A stretch of 64,000 bases of DNA from Bradyrhizobium sp. URHD0069 (GTDB lineage: Bacteria; Pseudomonadota; Alphaproteobacteria; Rhizobiales; Xanthobacteraceae): positions 62,001 through 126,000 of the forward strand of contig NZ_JNIJ01000020.1 of NCBI RefSeq assembly GCF_000701345.1. The letters run 5' to 3'. Below, piece after piece: positions 61,644 to 64,000 of this stretch. The notes beneath the pieces are model-generated. The model was given only the letters and a program-made list of their open reading frames with translations, searched no databases and was not told the DNA's origin. Position numbers and translations under genes: made by a program. How positions within the stretch are numbered: the stretch's first letter is position 1; every line of letters starts with the position of its first letter.

Positions 61644-63011
61644 ATGAGATCGATGCTGACGGCAACATTGATGTTCGCGGCGGCGGGGACCTCCGCCCCG
61701 GCGCAGATAACGGCGCCGGCCACCGTGGGGGCCAAGCCGAAGCCGGTCGCGACCGTTCCAGTCCGCCCCGCCCTGCAGACCCCCGCCGAAACCGCTGCTG
61801 CGATGGCGCAGGCGGAGCGCCTGGCGATCCAGTCGGACCTGGCCTGGGTTGGCCAGTACAACGGCGCCATCACCGGCGAAGTCAGCGAGCGCATGGTGAC
61901 CGCCATCAGGGAGTTTCAGAAAGCCAGAGGCAGTAAACCGACCGGGGTGCTCAATCCGCAGGAGCGTGGTGTGCTCGCCGAGACCGCGAAACGGCGGCAG
62001 GACAATGTCGGCTGGAAGATCGTTACCGAAGCCGGCACCGGCGCGCGGCTCGGCCTGCCCACCAAGCTGGTGCCGCAGCAATCCTTTGAGGCCGACGCCG
62101 CCAAATGGGGCTCCTCCACCGGAACCATCCAGATTCAGCTTTCGCGGCGCAAGGAAGCCAACCCCACGACCGCAAAACTCGCCGATCACGAAAAGCACGA
62201 GCCGGCCGAACGCAAGGTCGAATACACCGTGGTCAAGCCGGATTTCTTCGTGCTGTCGGGCCTACAGGGCCTGAAGAAATTTTACGTGCGCGGACAGCAT
62301 AAGGGTGACGAGGTTCGCATCCTCACCATTCTTTACGACCAGGCTACCGAAGGCACCGTGCAGCCGGTGGTGATCGCGATGTCGAGCGCGTTCAATCCGT
62401 TTCCGACCGGCGCGCAGATCGCCGGACCGCCGCCGCGCAAGGGCGTCGAATACGGCACCGGCGTTGTGGTCAGCGATGACGGCGCCATCATTGCCGACCG
62501 CCAGGTCACCGACGGCTGTCTGACAATCGCGATCGCTGGCTACGGCAATGCCGATCGGCTCGCCGAGGACAAGGAGCACGATCTCGCGGTGCTGCGCATT
62601 TACGGCGCGCGCGGATTGAAGCCGCTCGGATTGAACAATGGCGCGGCGAAATCGGCTGTTGAAATCACCGGCATTGCCGATCCGCAAAATCAGGGCGGCG
62701 GCGCGGCTGTGAGCAGCGTCAAGGCATCGATCACGCCGGTCGGCAGCGGCAACGAGCTGGCGCTGTCGCCGGCGCCCGCGGTCGGTTTTTCCGGCGCGGC
62801 GGCGCTCGATGGCGACGGCAAGTTCGCCGGCATTGCGCTATTGAAGCCGGTGGTTGTCGCGGGACCGGCAAATGCCGCGCCGGCGGCGCAGGCGGCGCTG
62901 GTATCGGCCGATACCGTGCGCGAATTTCTTAGAGCCAATGGCGTAGCGACGACGGATGGATCGACGGCCGCCAAGGCGTCCGTCGTTCGCGTGATCTGCG
63001 TACGGAAGTAG
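61644..63011 (+). CDS. Exported peptidoglycan-binding protein with inactive trypsin-like domain
   Basis: A 455-residue protein. MRSMLTATLMFAAAGTSAPA looks like a signal peptide. A peptidoglycan-binding domain follows (~55-105): SDLAWVGQYNGAITGEVSERMVTAIREFQKARG. Residues ~280-440 resemble a trypsin-like serine protease: GTGVVVSDDGAIIADRQVTDGC, KEHDLAVLRI and GFSGAAALDGDGKFAGIALL. The Asp and Ser positions are kept, but the catalytic His is replaced (DRQV where proteases have AHVV). It is probably a wall-associated binding protein. ATG 61626 is an alternative start. Confidence 0.75.
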   Translation: MRSMLTATLMFAAAGTSAPAQITAPATVGAKPKPVATVPVRPALQTPAETAAAMAQAERLAIQSDLAWVGQYNGAITGEVSERMVTAIREFQKARGSKPTGVLNPQERGVLAETAKRRQDNVGWKIVTEAGTGARLGLPTKLVPQQSFEADAAKWGSSTGTIQIQLSRRKEANPTTAKLADHEKHEPAERKVEYTVVKPDFFVLSGLQGLKKFYVRGQHKGDEVRILTILYDQATEGTVQPVVIAMSSAFNPFPTGAQIAGPPPRKGVEYGTGVVVSDDGAIIADRQVTDGCLTIAIAGYGNADRLAEDKEHDLAVLRIYGARGLKPLGLNNGAAKSAVEITGIADPQNQGGGAAVSSVKASITPVGSGNELALSPAPAVGFSGAAALDGDGKFAGIALLKPVVVAGPANAAPAAQAALVSADTVREFLRANGVATTDGSTAAKASVVRVICVRK

Positions 63012-63039
63012 GTTTCACCCCTCACCATGAGGCCAGCCC

Positions 63040-63825
63040 TCAACTCCCGCTGAACGAATTGTATCCCTGGTCTTCCCAATAGCCGCCCTTGTAGTCGTTG
63101 GTGACTTCCATCGAGATCACGTATTTCGGATTCTTGAACCCGAGTTTCGTGGGCACCCTGATCTTCATCGGATAGCCATAAGCCCGCGGCAGGATCTCGT
63201 CGGCGAATTTGAACGTCATCTGTGTCTGCGGATGCAGAGCCGAAGCCATGTCGAGCGGGCTGTTGTAGCCATCGTAATCGGCACACTGGAACCAGCAATA
63301 TTTGGCCCTGGTGTCGGCGCCGACCAATTTCAGGAAATCGCGCAGCGGCGTGCCGGTCCAGCTTCCGATCGCGCTCCAGCCCTCGACGCAGATATGCCGC
63401 GTGACCTGCTTGACCTGCGGCAGCTTGTAGAGCTCCTCCAGCGTCCATGATTTCTTGTTGTCGACGAGCCCGCGCACTTCGAACTTCCAATCCTTGCCGT
63501 CGATCTCGGGCGCATCGTCGAGCGCATAATAGCCGTTGAACGGGAACGGATTGGTGATCGCGCTTTCCGGGAAGGTCGGCGCCAGCGCGTTGGGATTGAA
63601 GATTGCCGCCTGCACGCCATCGTTGAATTTCGAGATCTGCTTCAGCATCTCTTCGGCGGAAAAGCTGTCGGACACGTCGCAGCCGGTTAGAAGCGTCAGC
63701 GCGCCGAGGCTCGCGCCACCGGCGATAAACCGCCGCCGCGCCAGATCCGGCATCACTTTCGTAGCGTCCCTGACCAGCAATCGCTTGTCGACGCCGGGAA
63801 TCAGAAGGGAACGAATGCGGCCCAT
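63040..63825 (-). CDS. Exported molybdopterin-dependent oxidoreductase, sulfite-oxidase family
   Basis: A 261-residue enzyme. The signal has a twin-arginine motif, ARRRFIAGGASLGALTLL (near residues 29-46). The SUOX-type domain has the molybdenum-ligand Cys in RHICVEGWSAIGSWTGTPL (near 143-161), and the pterin-site residues in CADYDGYNSPLDMASAL and LPRAYGYPMKIRVP. It is related to MsrP/YedY but is not clearly MsrP; sulfoxide or sulfite substrates are possible. GAGGAGGAATATC precedes the ATG. The cytochrome b gene lies 21 nt upstream, an electron donor. Confidence 0.88.
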   Translation of the reverse strand: MGRIRSLLIPGVDKRLLVRDATKVMPDLARRRFIAGGASLGALTLLTGCDVSDSFSAEEMLKQISKFNDGVQAAIFNPNALAPTFPESAITNPFPFNGYYALDDAPEIDGKDWKFEVRGLVDNKKSWTLEELYKLPQVKQVTRHICVEGWSAIGSWTGTPLRDFLKLVGADTRAKYCWFQCADYDGYNSPLDMASALHPQTQMTFKFADEILPRAYGYPMKIRVPTKLGFKNPKYVISMEVTNDYKGGYWEDQGYNSFSGS

Positions 63826-63846
63826 GATATTCCTCCTCTAGCCCCT

Positions 63847-64000
63847 TCAGCGGCCGATGATCATGGCGCGCAAGCTCTTCGGCACCAATAGCGCCAACGC
63901 GACGTGAACCACCAGGAATGCGACGATCGCCGCCATGCAAAAGAAGTGGACGTAACGCGCGGCTTCATAGCCGCCGAACAATGCCGTCAGGTATTGCAGT
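63847..64000 (-). CDS. Cytochrome b-type membrane subunit (partial, cut by window edge)
   Basis: Only the last 51 codons are present. They read LQYLTALFGGYEAARYVHFF, then CMAAIVAFLVVHVALALLVP, and end RAMIIGR. One full hydrophobic helix holds two His (VHFFCMAAIVAFLVVHV), a typical heme-b ligand pair spacing of cytochrome b561/b6-like proteins. The gene begins outside the window. It lies 21 nt upstream of the sulfite-oxidase-family gene on the same strand, so the two likely form an electron-transfer pair. Confidence 0.75.
   Translation of the reverse strand, partial: LQYLTALFGGYEAARYVHFFCMAAIVAFLVVHVALALLVPKSLRAMIIGR

Overview
The window is chromosomal DNA from an alphaproteobacterium of the Rhizobiales, most likely Bradyrhizobium or a close relative in the Nitrobacteraceae. 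Three things point there. The regulator at 57930-58421 is an Irr protein carrying the heme-regulatory GCPWH motif, beside fabA-fabB-fabI. The replication block reads rpsT / dnaA-dnaN-recF-gyrB. GC content is high, and many intergenic gaps hold palindromic repeats of the kind seen in Bradyrhizobium. No rRNA, tRNA, CRISPR array, prophage, transposase or integrase was found.

Layout. 0-11 kb: rpsT with a clear promoter and terminator, a 1.15-kb non-coding stretch before dnaA, then dnaN, recF and gyrB. A broken GIY-YIG nuclease gene framed by inverted palindromes lies between dnaN and recF, and a frameshifted surface-polymer acyltransferase between recF and gyrB. 11-29 kb: a mixed block with a DUF429 protein, a MATE exporter, a FUSC-type transporter, an MmgE/PrpD protein, two GNATs (one frameshifted), pirin, purC, an enoyl-CoA-hydratase-like protein, a SulP-STAS-cNMP fusion transporter, gabD, an adenosine-kinase-like PfkB kinase, murJ and trpS. 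29-40 kb: a stress protein, an Nfu Fe-S scaffold, then the tsaB-rimI-fur/mur-HAD and miaB-phoH-ybeY-corC-lnt-HTH-trmB runs, which combine tRNA/rRNA maturation with envelope functions. 41-51 kb: the translation operon rimP-nusA-ylxR-infB-rbfA-truB-rpsO-pnp. 51-64 kb: an exported superoxide dismutase, aquaporin, a GNAT/GST pair, fabI-fabB-fabA opposite irr, an SH3 protein, a 2-hydroxyacid dehydrogenase, a MoeB/ThiF-like enzyme, a pseudo-protease, and an exported sulfite-oxidase-family enzyme with its cytochrome b partner running off the right edge.

Most of this is core housekeeping DNA. The less ordinary material lies between genes: several families of 45-130-nt palindromic elements, many made of two inverted hairpins (REPIN-like). 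One pair of hairpins brackets a decayed GIY-YIG nuclease, which raises the possibility of a nuclease-linked repeat system comparable to REP/RAYT. Other points of interest are a 12-bp tandem repeat in the gabD leader, a palindrome over the irr promoter, hairpins and a possible attenuator ahead of rimP-nusA, a palindromic GANTC pair upstream of dnaA, and three broken genes.
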